Assembly (NCBI RefSeq): GCF_028476545.1
Contig: NW_026731827.1
Coordinates: 1,157,501-1,221,500, forward strand
Origin: Physella acuta
Taxonomy: Eukaryota; Mollusca; Gastropoda; Physidae
Direction: 5' to 3'
Length of the DNA stretch: 64,000 nt
Positions within the stretch are counted from its first letter, which is position 1. Every line of letters begins with the position of its first letter. Under the pieces are notes generated by a model. It saw nothing but the letters and a program-made list of their open reading frames with translations, made no database searches and had not been told where the DNA came from. The position numbers and the translations under genes are program-made. Shown piece after piece: positions 1 through 19,414 of this stretch.

Positions 1-360
1 GACGGGAATATTTCCATCCAGCTGTCACTGCGTTATCCCATTGTAGTCCCCCATCAGCCGATTTATTTTATCAAGATATCCATTTACATTGTTCAGTTTC
101 TACTTGATGCCAAGAATCGAGAATCTTTGATATTTGATGTTTAACATAATGCCAATAATCGATTATCCACTTGACATACATCTGTGTTTCTACATCCGGG
201 CTCCAACTAATCCTTGGTCAGGTAAAGATACTCATTTGAAACATGCTTTGTCGCTTGCGAGTTATCTTTCCTAGAAGTTTTGGTTCAACAAACATTTCCA
301 TCTAAGAAACAAATGTAAAAATTTAGTTATCTAAGAGGAGGAAGTAGAGCATTACTACGC
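1..360. other. Intergenic, no feature recognised
   Basis: AT-rich sequence beside the 56-bp minisatellite. I see no convincing exon, RNA gene or repeat. Confidence 0.4.
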
Positions 361-1130
361 TGATATTTGACATTTCAAGTCAAAATGGTGTAAGTTACCT
401 GGTCAGGTTTAAAGGGGAATATTTGACAGTTACAGTTAAAATGTAGTAAGTCACCTGTTCAGGTTTAAAGGGGAATATTTGACAGTTACAGTTAAAATGT
501 AGTAAGTTACCTGGTCAGGTTTAAAGGGGAATATTTGACAGTTACAGTTAAAATGTAGTAAGTTACCTGGTCAGGTTTAAAGGGGAATATTTGACAGTTA
601 CAGTTAAAATGTTGTAAGTTACCTGGTCAGGTTTAAAGGGGAATATTTGACAGTTACAGTTAAAATGTTGTAAGTTACCTGGTCAGGTTTAAAGGGGAAT
701 ATTTGACAGTTACAGTTAAAATGTTGTAAGTTACCTGATCAGGTTTAAAGGGGAATATTTGACAGTTACAGTTAAAATGTTGTAAGTTACCTGGTCAGGT
801 TTAAAGGGGAATATTTGACAGTTACAGTTAAAATGTTGTAAGTTACCTGGTCAGGTTTAAAGGGGAATATTTGACAGTTACAGTTAAAATGTTGTAAGTT
901 ACCTGGTCAGGTTTAAAGGGGAATATTTGACAGTTACAGTTAAAATGTTGTAAGTTACCTGGTCAGGTTTAAAGGGGAATATTTGACAGTTACAGTTAAA
1001 ATGTTGTAAGTTACCTGGTCAGGTTTAAAGGGGAATATTTGACAGTTACAGCTAAAATGTAGTAAGTTACCTGTTCAGGTTTAAAGGGGAATATTTGACA
1101 GTTACAGTTAAAATGTTGTAAGTTACCTGG

Positions 1131-1136
<6 letters not shown>
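361..1136. repeat. 56-bp minisatellite, about 14 copies
   Basis: The phrase ggggaatatttgacagttac recurs every 56 bases (for example ATTTGACAG at 421 and 477). Most units differ only at the tgt/tag step and at ctggtc/ctgttc. Read on the minus strand each unit contains CCTGACCAGGTAACTTAC, which has a 5' splice-site-like CAG|GTAACT. The array abuts the last coding exon of the IAP-like gene, whose TGA stop (1131-1133) lies inside the first unit, so the array would be its 3' UTR or immediate downstream DNA. Confidence 0.95.
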
Positions 1137-6929
<5,793 letters not shown>

Positions 6930-7502
6930 CACTCTAATGCAAACTTTCTGCGCAGAATGTCTAAGCTTAAAAATCCAAAAACATGGATCCGTTTTTTGTT
7001 TTGGATGCTTTTTAAACATGACGCTTAAAGGTATATCATTGTTTAATGCATTGGCTACGTAATTTATTAATTGTTTACTTTTATTTTGTTTTAGAAAAAC
7101 TTGAAATAGGTTTAACAATGACGTTGTAAAGAGTGATAAAAAGGCTAATTGTAAAAGAATTAAATGACTTAAACAGCTGAAAGTGCCTCTTGCGTTTTTT
7201 TCAATTGAAAAAAAGCCTTTACCCAAACAAACTAACCGTTGCTTCAGTAGGGGTGGTTTATGAGCCAAATACGATCTCAACGTCGAACCTTTTGAAGCGT
7301 AAGACTTGTTTCCTACTTTCTCTCTCTCGGAACAGATCTCAGCTCTGTCAACTGCTCTGTTTTTCATCTCCAGTCGCCCATAAATCTGGCGTGTTGTCGG
7401 ACATCTGCCACGAAACCCGTCTAAGGTTTCGTATCTGGCATGCCAAAAAACGACAACGATGAACAGAACCAGAAACATCAAAGTCGAACTGTGTTCAACC
7501 AT
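6930..7502 (-). other. Open 5' extension of the first IAP exon
   Basis: The frame of the first IAP exon stays open back to an ATG at 7502, adding about 190 residues that begin with a hydrophobic run (MFLVLFIVVVFW). Nothing in the extension resembles a BIR or other domain and its composition is AT-rich. I favour a start at 6929 or 7019, by comparison with the paralogue at 22867 whose protein begins at the equivalent place. A real N-terminal signal anchor cannot be excluded. Confidence 0.3.
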
Positions 7503-8645
7503 TTTTCTTCAAACTTCTTCCTCGCCCCGGGTCCTGAGGGGGTGAGGAAATCGAAAACAGCAATTTATATCTTTTCTTCATTTTCTTTGATATCCCCAGA
7601 CCTAAAACAAGATTGAGAATTGCTTACAGTAATTTCATTAACATCTTTTCAGTACATCTTATATGACAGTATACAAGGACTATCGACCCAGCTCTGACCA
7701 CCACAAGTGTGAACTTGGCATGTGCTAGAAATAGGCCAAATGACATGTGTTATACCTGCAGACAATGTATCCCGTAGTTATTCAGTGAGATTGTTTGCAC
7801 AACCATGTTTCACCCTAACCTTTCCTGGGTTTATTGTCGAGTTATGATACTACGACATTAATGTAGACAAATTACTTGACAGGATCACATTGGTTTATTA
7901 CATCATTTATTTCACTATATAGATACGGGCGACGTCTTTAAAAACCAATACTAGGTCTACATTCACGACCTAGCCCTAACACAACAAGGACGCAAGACTA
8001 CCTAACCTTTTTCGCCAGCAACAACGATCCTACACTGAAACGTCACATCTTGCGTACGGCGTCACACAAACACAATCTTTTATTTATACAAAATCCTTTC
8101 ACAACACACATATTCTCGTTCCCTATCACACACATCATGACATCATGGAAGTCCAACGGTTTTAGCATGTGAATGGAGAAGACAAAGTCCCAATGAATAA
8201 AAGCAGTTTTCATCTGAAGATGTGACTGAGAGTGATGTGTGACTAGACATCAGCATGTAGCGAAATGACTTTCTCAAATAAAAACATTCCAAACAAACTT
8301 AAGTTAAACTACAAAAACACATTAGGGGCGGGTGAGGGAGGACATGCTACAAAAAAAACTAGAGTATATACTTTTTCTAATATTAATATTTGTAATCGTA
8401 ATTTATGGTTTGTTTTTATTCAGAACATTCTGATTAAACAAATATCACTTTTGACTGAAAACATTCATCGCTTGAAGAAAAATCAAAAGATGTAAATGCA
8501 AAAATTTGTGGTCGCGTAATTCAAATTCGCCTTTCGTATTTTATCTAAGTCCCTAAGCAGCTAATAATAATACATAATATAATATTAGAATTAGATTTCT
8601 CAGAATATTTAAAAAATTATTTTTGTATTTTTGTCTAATTCTCAA
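7503..8645. other. Upstream flank of the IAP-like gene, no gene seen
   Basis: AT-rich DNA that should contain the promoter of the minus-strand IAP gene. I found no convincing TATA element, exon or repeat boundary. Confidence 0.4.
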
Positions 8646-8646
8646 A

Positions 8647-8858
<212 letters not shown>

Positions 8859-8869
8859 CAATATATGTG

Positions 8870-10200
8870 TATCTGTGTGTGTGTGTGTGTCTGTGTGTCT
8901 TTTATGCATTACTACACAATTTATCCGAGTGCCATGAAACTTTGGATACTTGAAGAGCATAGTCTTGAGAAGGTTTCTGTGGGGAAAAAAATTAATATTT
9001 CTTATGGGCGGTGCCCGATAGGGTGCGACTTTTGCCAATACACGGTTTGGCGGCCAGGATTTCAGAGCAGCTATCTAAGCACTTGGTTTCCGTTAATCGG
9101 GCGTCCTGCATAGCGGGTAAGGATTACTACTATATTCAGCGTTAAAACTTCAACAGGCGCAGCCGCCAGCGCTCCGGCCATTGCGAGACGCGAAGCGCCG
9201 CGGGCTCCCCTGTAAGCACTATAACGCCTACGTTCGTTTAAAAAAAGGCTATACACTAAAGACACGATGGGCAACAATAATTGCCTGGCAGGGGCAATTC
9301 AGCGCCCCGGGCTTACCCGTGAGCACCACGGCGCCTATGTTCGTTTTAAACTGCACGATAGGCTATGGATAAGTTAGGGCGTTAGTCATTTGATAAATTG
9401 AATCAAGTGAGTTCGCCGGCGCCCCGGCAGGGTGCAATTTGACGGCTCGAGGTATCCATGAGCGATATGACGTCTTTGTCCGTTTTAAACATTACGAAAG
9501 ACTATGCATAAGATTGGGTTTCAGAGTCGTTCACTAAACATAATCAGGCACGTTCGTCGGCGCCCAGGCAGGGTGCGATGCGGCGTCCCGGGCTTTTTTG
9601 GGCGTAGTGTAGGTAAACCTGACAAATATGATCCAAGTGCAGGCATTGTTTACATTTTTTTTAAAACCTCAGTTTTAGAAAAACAAGGTAAGGTCTCTAA
9701 AATTAGGATTGGTAAAGCATTGATGAAACCCTCCTAATATATTTCGTCGGATTGTATTTGTCTTTTATGTATTGCTACACCTTTCAATTGATCCATGAAA
9801 CTCCTGGGGAAATTTATGGGGGAAAAAATTCAATTTCGCACCGGTAGGAAGTAATTTGTCGCCCCGGCTTATCCTATGAGAGCTATAGCACCTACGCTTG
9901 TTTTAAACAGTGCAATAGACTATAAATAGGATTGGGCGTTTAGTCGTTCACTGAATTGAATCAAGCGCGTTTTCCGGCGCCCAACAAGGTGCAACTTGGC
10001 GCCTCAGGCTATCCCGATAGCTCTATGGCGCATACGTTCGTTTTAAAGAGTGTGATAGAATATGGATAAGAAGTAGTATTATAGTCTTCCATAAACTAAA
10101 TCAGATGCGTCCACTGACGCCCATGTATGGTGGGATTTGCCCCGGGCTATCCTCGAACTTTCTTCTATCCCCGTGGCAACGTGCGGAACGGGAACGCTAG
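8870..10200 (+). mobile_element. Non-autonomous Helitron-like element with ~140-bp GC-rich units
   Basis: After a TG-rich stretch comes ATGAAACTTTGG...CTTGAGAAGGTTTC, a motif I associate with invertebrate Helitrons. Several degenerate units of about 140 bp follow, each with GGCGCCCCGG..GGGTGC, a CGTTCGTTTTAAA core and a GATAGACTATG..TAAG segment (units near 9260, 9410, 9560, 9850, 9990). The 3' end is CCCGT...ACGGG, AACG, then CTAG at 10197-10200 and T, the expected hairpin-CTAG|T terminus. The units are much more GC-rich than the surroundings. The 5' boundary is uncertain. A reverse-oriented relative is at 28174-29140. Confidence 0.6.
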
Positions 10201-10302
10201 TAAACAAATATAATGCAATTTACGTTCTGAAAGTCATTGCAAAAGAAGTCGGCATGTCAGATGTAGTAGATCGTGAGCTAAATTTTCCCTGTTCCTTTCT
10301 TC

Positions 10303-10407
<105 letters not shown>

Positions 10408-10748
10408 TTTATGTCACATATAAATACAAAATATAGCAAACATACACATATATCATATACAAGTAAATTTTAAGGCTTACAATCAGATATTAATAAAATA
10501 TGAATAATAAAACTGTAAACTAAACGATGCTCAATTACCGATTAGAAATAATGGATACATTAATGTCCCACTTGCAGTCGGATTGAGCTTCTCTAGTGAC
10601 TTGTCCTCCATTCCTGTATTGAATTGTAAACAACAACTAGTACATCGTGGCACGTGGAATGGTATTTTATTTTACTTTTCATTTTACATCAACAGTAAAA
10701 AAGAAATGTTTTTAATATAAAAACAATTGCAAGGCTAATTAAACCTTT

Positions 10749-10749
10749 A

Positions 10750-10832
<83 letters not shown>
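10749..10832. repeat. (TA)n microsatellite
   Basis: About 42 TA units with one CA interruption at the left end. Confidence 0.97.
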
Positions 10833-10833
<1 letters not shown>

Positions 10834-12645
10834 CAGGTTAACGAAAATGAGAAGACTGATTACATTGTATTTAACTATGTTGTTTAACTATAATATAAAC
10901 CGCTAGGTAGTGTGTCCGTCACAAGGTTTTTCAATCAACCGTACAGGTAGCTAGAGGTTAGAGCTCAGAGAGTGGAGCTAGAGATTAGGTTTGTGAAACT
11001 GGTAATTTTATTGTGCAGCTGCTGGGGCAAATTTGGAGCAGGTAAATATTTTTACCACTTCATGTAAACAAGCACACGCTCTTATCTAAACAAATTAAAT
11101 GACAACAAGATCAGTATATCATTAGCCTATTTCATGACATCACACATGCGTTCATTAATACAAGTCAAGAGGTCGCCATTGCTTACACATTATAGGAGAA
11201 AAGCATGAAACCTTCAGTTATCTAGTTCTATCAAAACTTACTTCGTTGAATTATCCATATTTTAAATGTTTCAAAAATATGAAAATGCAGGTATATAGCT
11301 TGAAAGACGATAACCTATAAATAAAATTAAAAAATATCTTTAAAAGTTTTTGGATTTTTTTTTTACAGAAAACACCGAAGAAATTGTAATAATTTAATGC
11401 TATTTAATTATTTAGTTCTATTAAAACTAGTTTGATTGAACTAGGAATTTAAAATTTATGCGAAGCTTTGTCATATTAAGAACTCAGATTTTAACATTTG
11501 TGTAGATTCAATGGGGGTTATTTCACTTGTATCAAAATTGATACAACATGAAATGAAGGGTTAAGCGCTTTCTCTGTCTGTTGAAACAAAACAAATTTAA
11601 AAATATGAAAAGGTGTGTGCACCCATCGCTTTATTCGTAAGTGTAAATAAACAAAATAGGATTTTGAGAAACTTAAAGAAAAAATTAAATGCATAATTTA
11701 ATATGGACTTTCTGCAATAAACAAATACTAAGTAGGTTAATTGTTCATTTAAATTAATTAAGCCACTTTGTTTTACTTTTATTTTCTTCGCTGCTACCAA
11801 TTATAAAACAATCTCTGACGTTTTAAAAACAAAGCAATTCAGCTTTATACTAAACTATTCTTTGCTTAGGTTTTCAAAAAATATTCGAGAATTCGAATGA
11901 TTAATTAATCGGTGGTTGGCTGTCATGTTTGGCGTTCACCGCTGTACCGATTTTCCCAGATATGACACGTTTTTTCAGGCATCCACGGATATTGGCCTGA
12001 AAGCTCACAAGATATCAGGAGTTGGGGGTGGGGGGTCGTCTGGAAGAAATTTTTCGATATACAGCTCATATAAGGAGAATTTCAATCGTCGCCACTTTTT
12101 CGCCCGCTCTGTTCGAGTAGAGACTTACCGATAGTTTTTCTATATGGCTGATTTATTTACCCAGGACTATGGAAAACTTAGGCCAAATTACCCTTTTAAA
12201 AATGTGCAAATAGTCATAGTTATTCACCATATTAAATATGTTTATTTAGGGAATTCGGACTGGTCACTTCTAAAGGCCTTCCTAATATTTTTTCCGAAGA
12301 TAACACAGTTTGTTTGTTTTTTTATCCCCGAGGGTCGTTCTTCGAACTCAGGAGCTATGATGATAGTTTTAATAATGCTATGTTATTGTCCTTTTCAGTT
12401 TCAGGGAATATGCTCAGCTTATTTCTATTTTTTACAATTTAAAATCTAAAGCTTTTTGAATTAGTTTACCATGTTTGGCACCTGAAAGTAAGTAATAAAC
12501 CGAAAAAAAGGGTTGAAAACAATTTTGGTTGTCATGGAAACTCGAAAAACAACCGCCATTTTGAATTTTTCGGTAATTGTAAAAACGCTAAGGTTTTATT
12601 TTATTTATGCACCCATAGCAATCAAATTTAAAGGCCTATATTTCA

Positions 12646-12647
<2 letters not shown>

Positions 12648-12718
<71 letters not shown>
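12648..12718. repeat. (TA)n microsatellite
   Basis: About 35 uninterrupted TA units. Confidence 0.97.
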
Positions 12719-12722
<4 letters not shown>

Positions 12723-13371
12723 TTTATCACGACAACTTTTTGAAATGACTGCAAGTTGGTATTCTACACGGTCTGAAAAAAATCGTATACTTTTTAGTAC
12801 GCTAAAGTTTCAAAATGTGCATGTTATTTAACATAAACTTTTTTTCTATGAAAGCCATCACAATTTCCTCTTGACAAAAGTTTATTTTTGCATGAAGAAC
12901 AATTACTGAAAATATGGTGGGCATTTTTTAATTAAAAATAAAATAGTAGGCTTTTAGTGTTAGGTCACGTAATTTATAAAGCCGATTGTAAGCTTTGGGT
13001 GTTTCCGGGATGATGGAAAATACGATTAACGCATACTTGAGAAATCGAGCTTTCCAGTGATGCCAAATACAATATGATGACGGATAAAACACTTTTCGTA
13101 GAGAACTTGTAAGATTGGGAAAATTATTATTTTTAATGTGGTCATAAAAATGGTATTTTGACACATACATTTTTTTTCTTATTAGAGTTATTTTTTCTTA
13201 ATACAAAAATGAACAAAGTATCCAAAAGTGCAAGAAACCCATTATGACGAAAAATCTGCATTTTGATGATATTGTAATGAGCATATCCCCTTAATAGTGA
13301 AGATTGACTAAAACGCCATTTTTTTTTCCTAGCGGCAACATCTAGTAAAATATATTTTTTAACTGTATACA

Positions 13372-13702
13372 AACGTTTTAATAACAAGCTTTTATGAAAT
13401 AAGGCACTTAAACGAAGAAAATAAATTATTTTCTTTAAATATATAATAATACACTACTATTATAATTAATGTAAAGAAAAGCGTGGGTCACTGTATTATC
13501 TATTGGATACATTTACTCTTATTTAGGATCAGACCCGCGCTTTTCTTTAAAGTTATTTAATAGTAATGTATTATAATATACTAAAAGAAAATCATGTATT
13601 TTCTCCTTTTTAGTGTAGTATAGCATAAAACCTTGTTATTAAAACGTTTTAATGCGTTTTTAGTACTTTAAAATTTTTAATACAATAGAGTTTCATGACT
13701 AA
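13372..13702. mobile_element. Diverged copy of the hairpin (foldback) element
   Basis: Inverted arms begin AACGTTTTAATAACAAG at the left and end CTTGTTATTAAAACGTTTT at about 13650. The inner arms carry AAAGAAAAGCGTGGGT and its near-complement. The right flank down to TTTCATGAC matches the flank of the perfect copy at 25632-25901. The arms here differ by many substitutions, so this is the older insertion. No coding capacity. Confidence 0.7.
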
Positions 13703-13838
13703 AAAACTATTGCACGCCAAATGAACATGATATTGTGCGTATAATAGTGCGTAATAATTTTCGGGCATCCAATTAATTTCAGAAAATTTTAATTAATTCA
13801 TAAAAAACTAATTAAGTCAAAATTGATGTCAGATTGCA

Positions 13839-14057
13839 TTGTCGTCGGGTCTCGAGCCGCGTGATAAGTTCGAAACGAATCAAAAGCAAGTTTTTAAAAA
13901 AGCTTGTAAAAAAACGCACCGTATAGTTATGCCGTATTTAAGTCCAGTCACAGAAAACACCACAGCCTCGTCGGCAGTTGAAGAGTGGCTGATCCACTTT
14001 ATGCCTCAGCTCCAACAAATACACAAATACGTCATCGAGAGCAGAACTTCCCGATAA
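13839..14057 (+). CDS. Unrecognised 72-codon open frame
   Basis: An open frame without an ATG at its upstream end; the first internal ATG gives a peptide of about 42 residues ending SSAVEEWLIHFMPQLQQIHK...SR. Composition looks more protein-like than neighbouring frames, but there is no domain I know, no clear splice site and no partner exon. It may be a decayed exon or chance. Confidence 0.2.
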   Translation: MSSGLEPRDKFETNQKQVFKKACKKTHRIVMPYLSPVTENTTASSAVEEWLIHFMPQLQQIHKYVIESRTSR

Positions 14058-14059
14058 AT

Positions 14060-15440
14060 AAAAAAAAGCTTTTTCGGAAAGTTAGCAAAGGGCGGTAATC
14101 AACAAAATATTTCTTTAAACTCTTAGCTTGTCTCGTAGTAGCTTACTAGTGGGTTAAAGTTTAATTGCAACTCCCCCTTCCCATCCCCTGCAGAGTTTCT
14201 TTCAGACAACTGTGGGGGGGGGGGGGGGCACTAACGGGGCGGGACACCCTCCCCTTGTGTGTCACGTGCGTGATTTAAGCTTAAAATAGAACCCCTGAGC
14301 TGATTCAAACTCAAGCTGTTAACTCGAGTAGTGACTTGAGTAATCTTAAGATTTAAAACCTTTAACTTCCTGGTCAAAATTTAGGCCTACACTTCCTGAA
14401 TCAGACGGATTTTTTAATTAGTCTAGTTTGAATGCGTCTTTTATGATGGTAAAGCTTGGGGGTTTGTAAGAAGACAGTGACATTGAAATAGCTGTTAACA
14501 TAGAATCCTGTTTAATGCCAAAAGCTGACATAGGCTAGTGTCTAGGTTCTTAATAGCGTAATGCTCGAGCTATATATCAAGACTGCTATTAAATTAAAAT
14601 CTTAAGGGCTCCTCGTACAAATGTGTTTTAAATATAAGCAATTATAAATCGTCCACGGTTAACTTTAAAACAATTTCAACATCTCAAACATTTTTATGAC
14701 TGTGAAATTGTTGAAATGTTAATGTAGGGGTTTGCGACAATATAAGCTAAGTAAAAACAAACAAAAAGAGGCTATGGTACAAAACAATATTTTTAAACTT
14801 ATTTGACATTATCAAAGTTTTCGACCTTCAAAATTTTACAATTTACTGTATGTATTCTGCGCTATTTGTTTCTAAGTACATGTAAACAGGGAAGATAAGT
14901 TTTTAGGCAACTTATCAGGTGCACAAATAATCAAATATTTACGATAGCAATTTACTTTTATGGAAAGACAAAATTTAGTGACGGTAATAAAATAAGGAGA
15001 AGTAGGCGAGGGTGATTTTTTAAATCATTTCAGTTATATGTGTTTGTATTTGTGTGCTTGTGTGTGAGTGTGTATGTGTGCGTTTGAGTGTGTGTGTCTG
15101 TGTTTGACTATGCTTATGTTATTGTTTTTTTATAAGACAGAACCACTGATTGTAATTATAGTACAAAGTAATCAGTTAATCGATCTATATTTTTTAATAC
15201 TGCATGACCCCTAGATTGCTAATCTACTAGAGTGACAGCTTGGCACGTTACCAAGGTCCTTTACCGATAAACACTGAACACGTGTTATGGCTGATTCAGG
15301 CTGAGTCTCGTATAAAAATAGAATATTACGTGGAATATTACGTGGTATTTTTTTTTAAATATAGCGCCACGTCAAGGAAGGGGAATTCCCAATAAACACT
15401 AAACCATTCAAGCGTTTTAAAGCGTTTTTTACCTTTCGAC
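14060..15440. other. Intergenic, no feature recognised
   Basis: AT-rich with a G-run near 14213 and a short TG-rich stretch near 15045-15110. No exon or mobile-element boundary found. Confidence 0.4.
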
Positions 15441-15492
15441 CAGTGGCGTAGCCAGGATTGTCTCATGGGGGAGGGTTCAAATTTTTTCCATC

Positions 15493-15572
<80 letters not shown>

Positions 15573-16562
15573 AAAAAAACACAAAATGCAGGCCGACAAA
15601 ACAAAACAATTTGTCACTCTAAACAAAAACAAACAAAAAATATACCCACAATACAACCAAAAACAATAAACGCAACACACCCTAGAATATTAAACGAACT
15701 AGGTGAAATAATCACTCTCTTAATATAAATATGTATATTTCTACAAATTTAATTGTAAATGCCAAAACAGATCAATAACTGCTTTAGTATGTAGTATAGA
15801 AGCTTAATTTTATTCGTTTTTACAAAAATATGTTGTCTACAATCAGAATTAAATATATTGTCATCACAAATGCTAAAATCTTACAGCATAATGTAAGTTT
15901 TTTTTTAATCAGAGTTGGTATAAAACCATGCTTTTCAATTACATATTAAAACTAAATCTACTAAATGGAACGTTCTAATAATAACCTACATGTAACTAAA
16001 ACATTGGACTTACAGTTCATATTATACATTTTTTAATTAGCTATTGTTTTTTGTGTTCTTTAAAGATCATTTTTTAACATAATGATAAGGTATGGGTTAG
16101 ATCACTTTATTGATCACACAGCTCTTTACTTGTAACTGTAAAAACAATATTTACAGAGTTTTACGTTTCAAAAGCTATGATTCTGGCGGCATGATACTTT
16201 GGTACCTCACTACGCGTTTTCCCAAATGTACTTAACAGATCAGTTTGGGGTGGGTTGGGAGGCGGGGGTTCAACTTCATTCACTGCTGTCCGGTCACTTT
16301 AGGTCAATTATCCTACCCAGCGTATACCTAAGTGTGGCATTAATGTTGTGTCCCATTTTATGTGGTGAAGTTGTGGGGTGGGGGGGGGGGGGAGAAACCA
16401 ACTCAGAGTGAACAAAGCGTCAGTTTTTAGATGACGGTTCTAAACACACATATACAATTATGCACATATACTGATTCAGAAATAGATTAAAGTAAGTAAC
16501 AGTGGTATTATGACAGTAACAAAAATCTACAGAGGAATCCCCCCTCCCTGCCTACGCCACTG
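15441..16562. mobile_element. hAT-type non-autonomous element, 1.1 kb
   Basis: Ends are CAGTGGCGTAGCCAGG at the left and CCTACGCCACTG at the right, the classic hAT inverted termini. Flanks CTTTCGAC (15433-15440) and CTTTCGGC (16563-16570) form an 8-bp target duplication with one difference. The interior has a TA microsatellite (15495-15570) and AT-rich DNA without a transposase frame. Confidence 0.8.
15495..15570. repeat. (TA)n microsatellite within the hAT-type element
   Basis: About 38 TA units, 55 bases inside the left terminus of the element. Confidence 0.97.
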
Positions 16563-16716
16563 CTTTCGGCTATAGCTTTAATGACACTGAACACCAAATA
16601 GGCGATGTCGTAAGGCAACATTGAAGAAGGCTAACTACACAAGACAGACAGGCGCCTTCATAAACCAACAGACATTTACGTACGCCGCCCTCAATAAGGC
16701 GTCTTTTAGTTCTTTT

Positions 16717-17430
16717 TACTTTATACAGAGTATAGAGGAAGTACTGTTATCGTGCACAGTAATCACATGAAATTTTGACAGTTTTCATCGTTTTACACCT
16801 CAATTTTTCATCATGTAAGGGGTATAGGGGACTTATTTTAATCGGGCAAAAATAATTGATCCAGATTTATCAAAATTATCTACGCGTAATCTAGTCAGGA
16901 AAACTGGGCTTTGCAATTCTGTCCATATGTCTGTGTGTGTATGTGTGTATGTCTGTAAAAACGATAACTTGAGTACCGTTACAGCTAGGTTGATGAAAAT
17001 GTACATACATGTATTATATCAAATTTATAGTAAGGTCTGTATCAACTTTTCAGCAATTTCCGATAACCGAAAGTGGAGCTTATTCTACTTTCAATTTTTC
17101 AAAAGCCTATACAACTTGAGAACTGTTTAGGATATATGAATGAAATGTCATATAAAAGTAAAAGATCTAATTTTCTACCTTCTCTCAAATTTTGAGTAAT
17201 TTCCGTTGACTGGAAGTAGTAATGTACGTTATTTCCGATTTCTTAAAAACCGCATATGTTTGACATATTGTTTGACATTCACTTGGCACGCAATTATTTT
17301 TTTAATGAGATTCTATTCTATTTTAAAATGTTTAATTAAAAATGGATTAAAAATCATGTCTATATCCCTAGTTGCCATCCCCCGGAGAATATTCGAGAAA
17401 GTTTAGGGGAGATCACTCCCGCTTTATTTA
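16717..17430 (+). mobile_element. Dispersed repeat R1, copy a
   Basis: Member of a 0.7-0.85 kb family with five copies in the window. It begins with TACTTTATACAGAGTATAG..GAAGTA, a weakened form of the terminal palindrome seen in other copies. It carries a TGTGTG-rich middle and two phrases of the type ATTTC(C)G..AACCGGAAGT, and ends GAGAAAGTTTAGGGGAGATCACTCCC. No coding frame. It belongs to the subfamily with the AATCGGGCAAAAAT segment, shared with the copy at 23124. Confidence 0.75.
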
Positions 17431-18360
17431 TTTAAATTATAAAATTTATTTTTCGAAAAATGCACTATTGTACTGAAAATAATTTCTGAGGCGAAATCCA
17501 TCCCTCTGCTCCACCCTCAAGCACATCTACTCCGGCTACATCTTTCTCCGGGGCAAAGGACTGGATATGTGAAAAAATAACCAGCAAAAACAAACGATTT
17601 AAACTAGCAAGATAGAACTAGTTCCAACTGTTAAAGAGACTAAAAGATATATAATACCCCACTGATATTCCAGCTGTTTTAATTTTAAATAAATCTCCAA
17701 AATAGGATCCAAAGTCTTGAGATCGCTTACAGTGGGAGTAGCTGCTCCCCTGCTCCTCCGTGCGACGCCAGAGTAGAGGGACCAGAAAACGAGAGGAACA
17801 AGTTCTTTTTAAAAGACATGTAAAGTACTTTATTAGTGTCTGTACTTGGCACCAGTTGGGTCCAGCTTCAACAACTCCCCCCCCCCATTCCTATTCTATA
17901 GAAGTATAGAATAATATAGAATAACTTCACCCTGCTTCCTCCACCCTTCCTTTAGCGTACAAAAAACTTTTTTTATTTTAGTTGTCTTTGTGTTACTTGG
18001 CAAAACGCCAATACACTTTTTATTATCGTGCCAACTAGGAGTTCTCATGCAATTTTTACACTATCTTTCATAGAAAAACCCAATACTGTAATGTTTATTG
18101 CCAAACATTTCAATAATACATGACCCATAACTGTCACCAAAGACAAGTTTATATTTAATATTATTTTAATGTGTATTTGATAAAAAGAAACCCGCTACAA
18201 AAAAAATGTTCCTTGAGTTTCTTATCATTTAAACTGAAGTATACTAAGATTATAAAAAATAAATAACTGGTGTTTACCGTAACTGGACTGTACTAAAAAG
18301 CATACTGATATAGTAGACATGGTACAAAAAGCTGAAATGTCTTGGTGGAAAGAATTCTTT
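17431..18360. other. Spacer between two R1 copies, no gene seen
   Basis: No splice-flanked exon or recognisable element. Contains a C-run near 17877 and a TATAGAATA triplicate near 17897-17925. Confidence 0.4.
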
Positions 18361-18361
18361 T

Positions 18362-19214
18362 TACTTTAACGTATATACGCAGTATAGAGAAAGTCTTGTA
18401 ATCGTCCCAAAAAAATCAAGATTTTTGTAAATCTCGATGTTTTACAGCTCCCTGAGTCGGAAAAACAAAGTTTTGTAATCTTGTCCGTATGTCTGGGTGT
18501 GTCTGTGTGTCTGTGTGTCTGTAAACCCGATAACTTGAGTAGGTAGATGAAATTTCTTATATAAGTATTTTATCAAAATCGTAGATCCGCCTCAACTTTT
18601 GAGCGATTTCCAATAACCGAAAGTGGGACTTTTTCTACTTTGAATTGTTCAAAAGCCTATAACTAGAGTACTATTTCACACAGTAGCGTAGCGAGGGGGG
18701 GGGGGGGGGCGGGGGACATATGGGTTAGAAAAATAAATTGAAAGGTTGAGGGGGGTGCAAATTGAAAGTTTGAGGGGGGGGGGGGGGGGGTGTAAATGAA
18801 AATCTTAAGGGGGTGCAAATCGAAAAGTTTGTCCCCGGACGCCGGGTCGCTACGCCTCTGATTTCACATAGATAAATGAAATTTCACATGTAAGTAAAAG
18901 ATCTAATTCTCTACCTTCTGTTAAATTTTGAGTAATTTCCGTTGACCGGAAGTAGTAATTTTCGCTATTTCCGATTTCTCAAAAAACACATGTGAATTTA
19001 TAAAGTACTAATAATATTCCGCACTCTTATGCATATTTTATTTGGCGTTCTCTTGGTGTGCAATTCATTTTCTACGAGATTTTATTCTATTTTAAAAAGT
19101 TTAAGTATTTAAAATGGATAAAAAATCATGTCTATATCCCGAGTTGCAATCCCCTGTTGTTTCATATAAGAATATTCGAGAAAGTTTAGGGAAGATCACT
19201 CCCGGTTTATTTTA
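18362..19214 (+). mobile_element. Dispersed repeat R1, copy b, interrupted by a hAT mini-element
   Basis: Same start (TACTTTAACGTATATACGCAG), TGTGTCTGTG middle and GGGAAGATCACTCCC end as the other copies, in the same orientation as copy a. It is split at 18681-18860 by a hAT mini-element, so R1 was present before that insertion. Confidence 0.8.
18681..18860. mobile_element. hAT mini-element (MITE) nested in R1
   Basis: Ends CAGTAGCGTAGCGAGG and GGTCGCTACGCCTCTG, flanked by a perfect 8-bp duplication ATTTCACA (18673-18680 and 18861-18868). The interior is G-rich with repeated GGGGGTGCAAAT. Length 180 bp, no coding capacity. Confidence 0.9.
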
Positions 19215-19414
19215 AGTTTGAAACTATTCAGTAGACGCAAGTGACTTGTTCTTGCATTACTAAAATGATCAAACATGGCCTAGTTCTAACCCATCCGTAC
19301 CAGCTAGGTAAAGTCAATATTGTAACCATACATATTATTTATGCATTTTACAACCTTTTGTTTAGCTCGTAACGTCCATTTGCTTGTTTGTGGGGTTTTT
19401 GCAAAGTTTACTTA

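Noticed and set aside
6930-7502. ATG at 7502 as the IAP start with a signal peptide
   Set aside because: The extension has no domain similarity and the paralogue starts at the equivalent of 6929; kept only as a low-confidence possibility.
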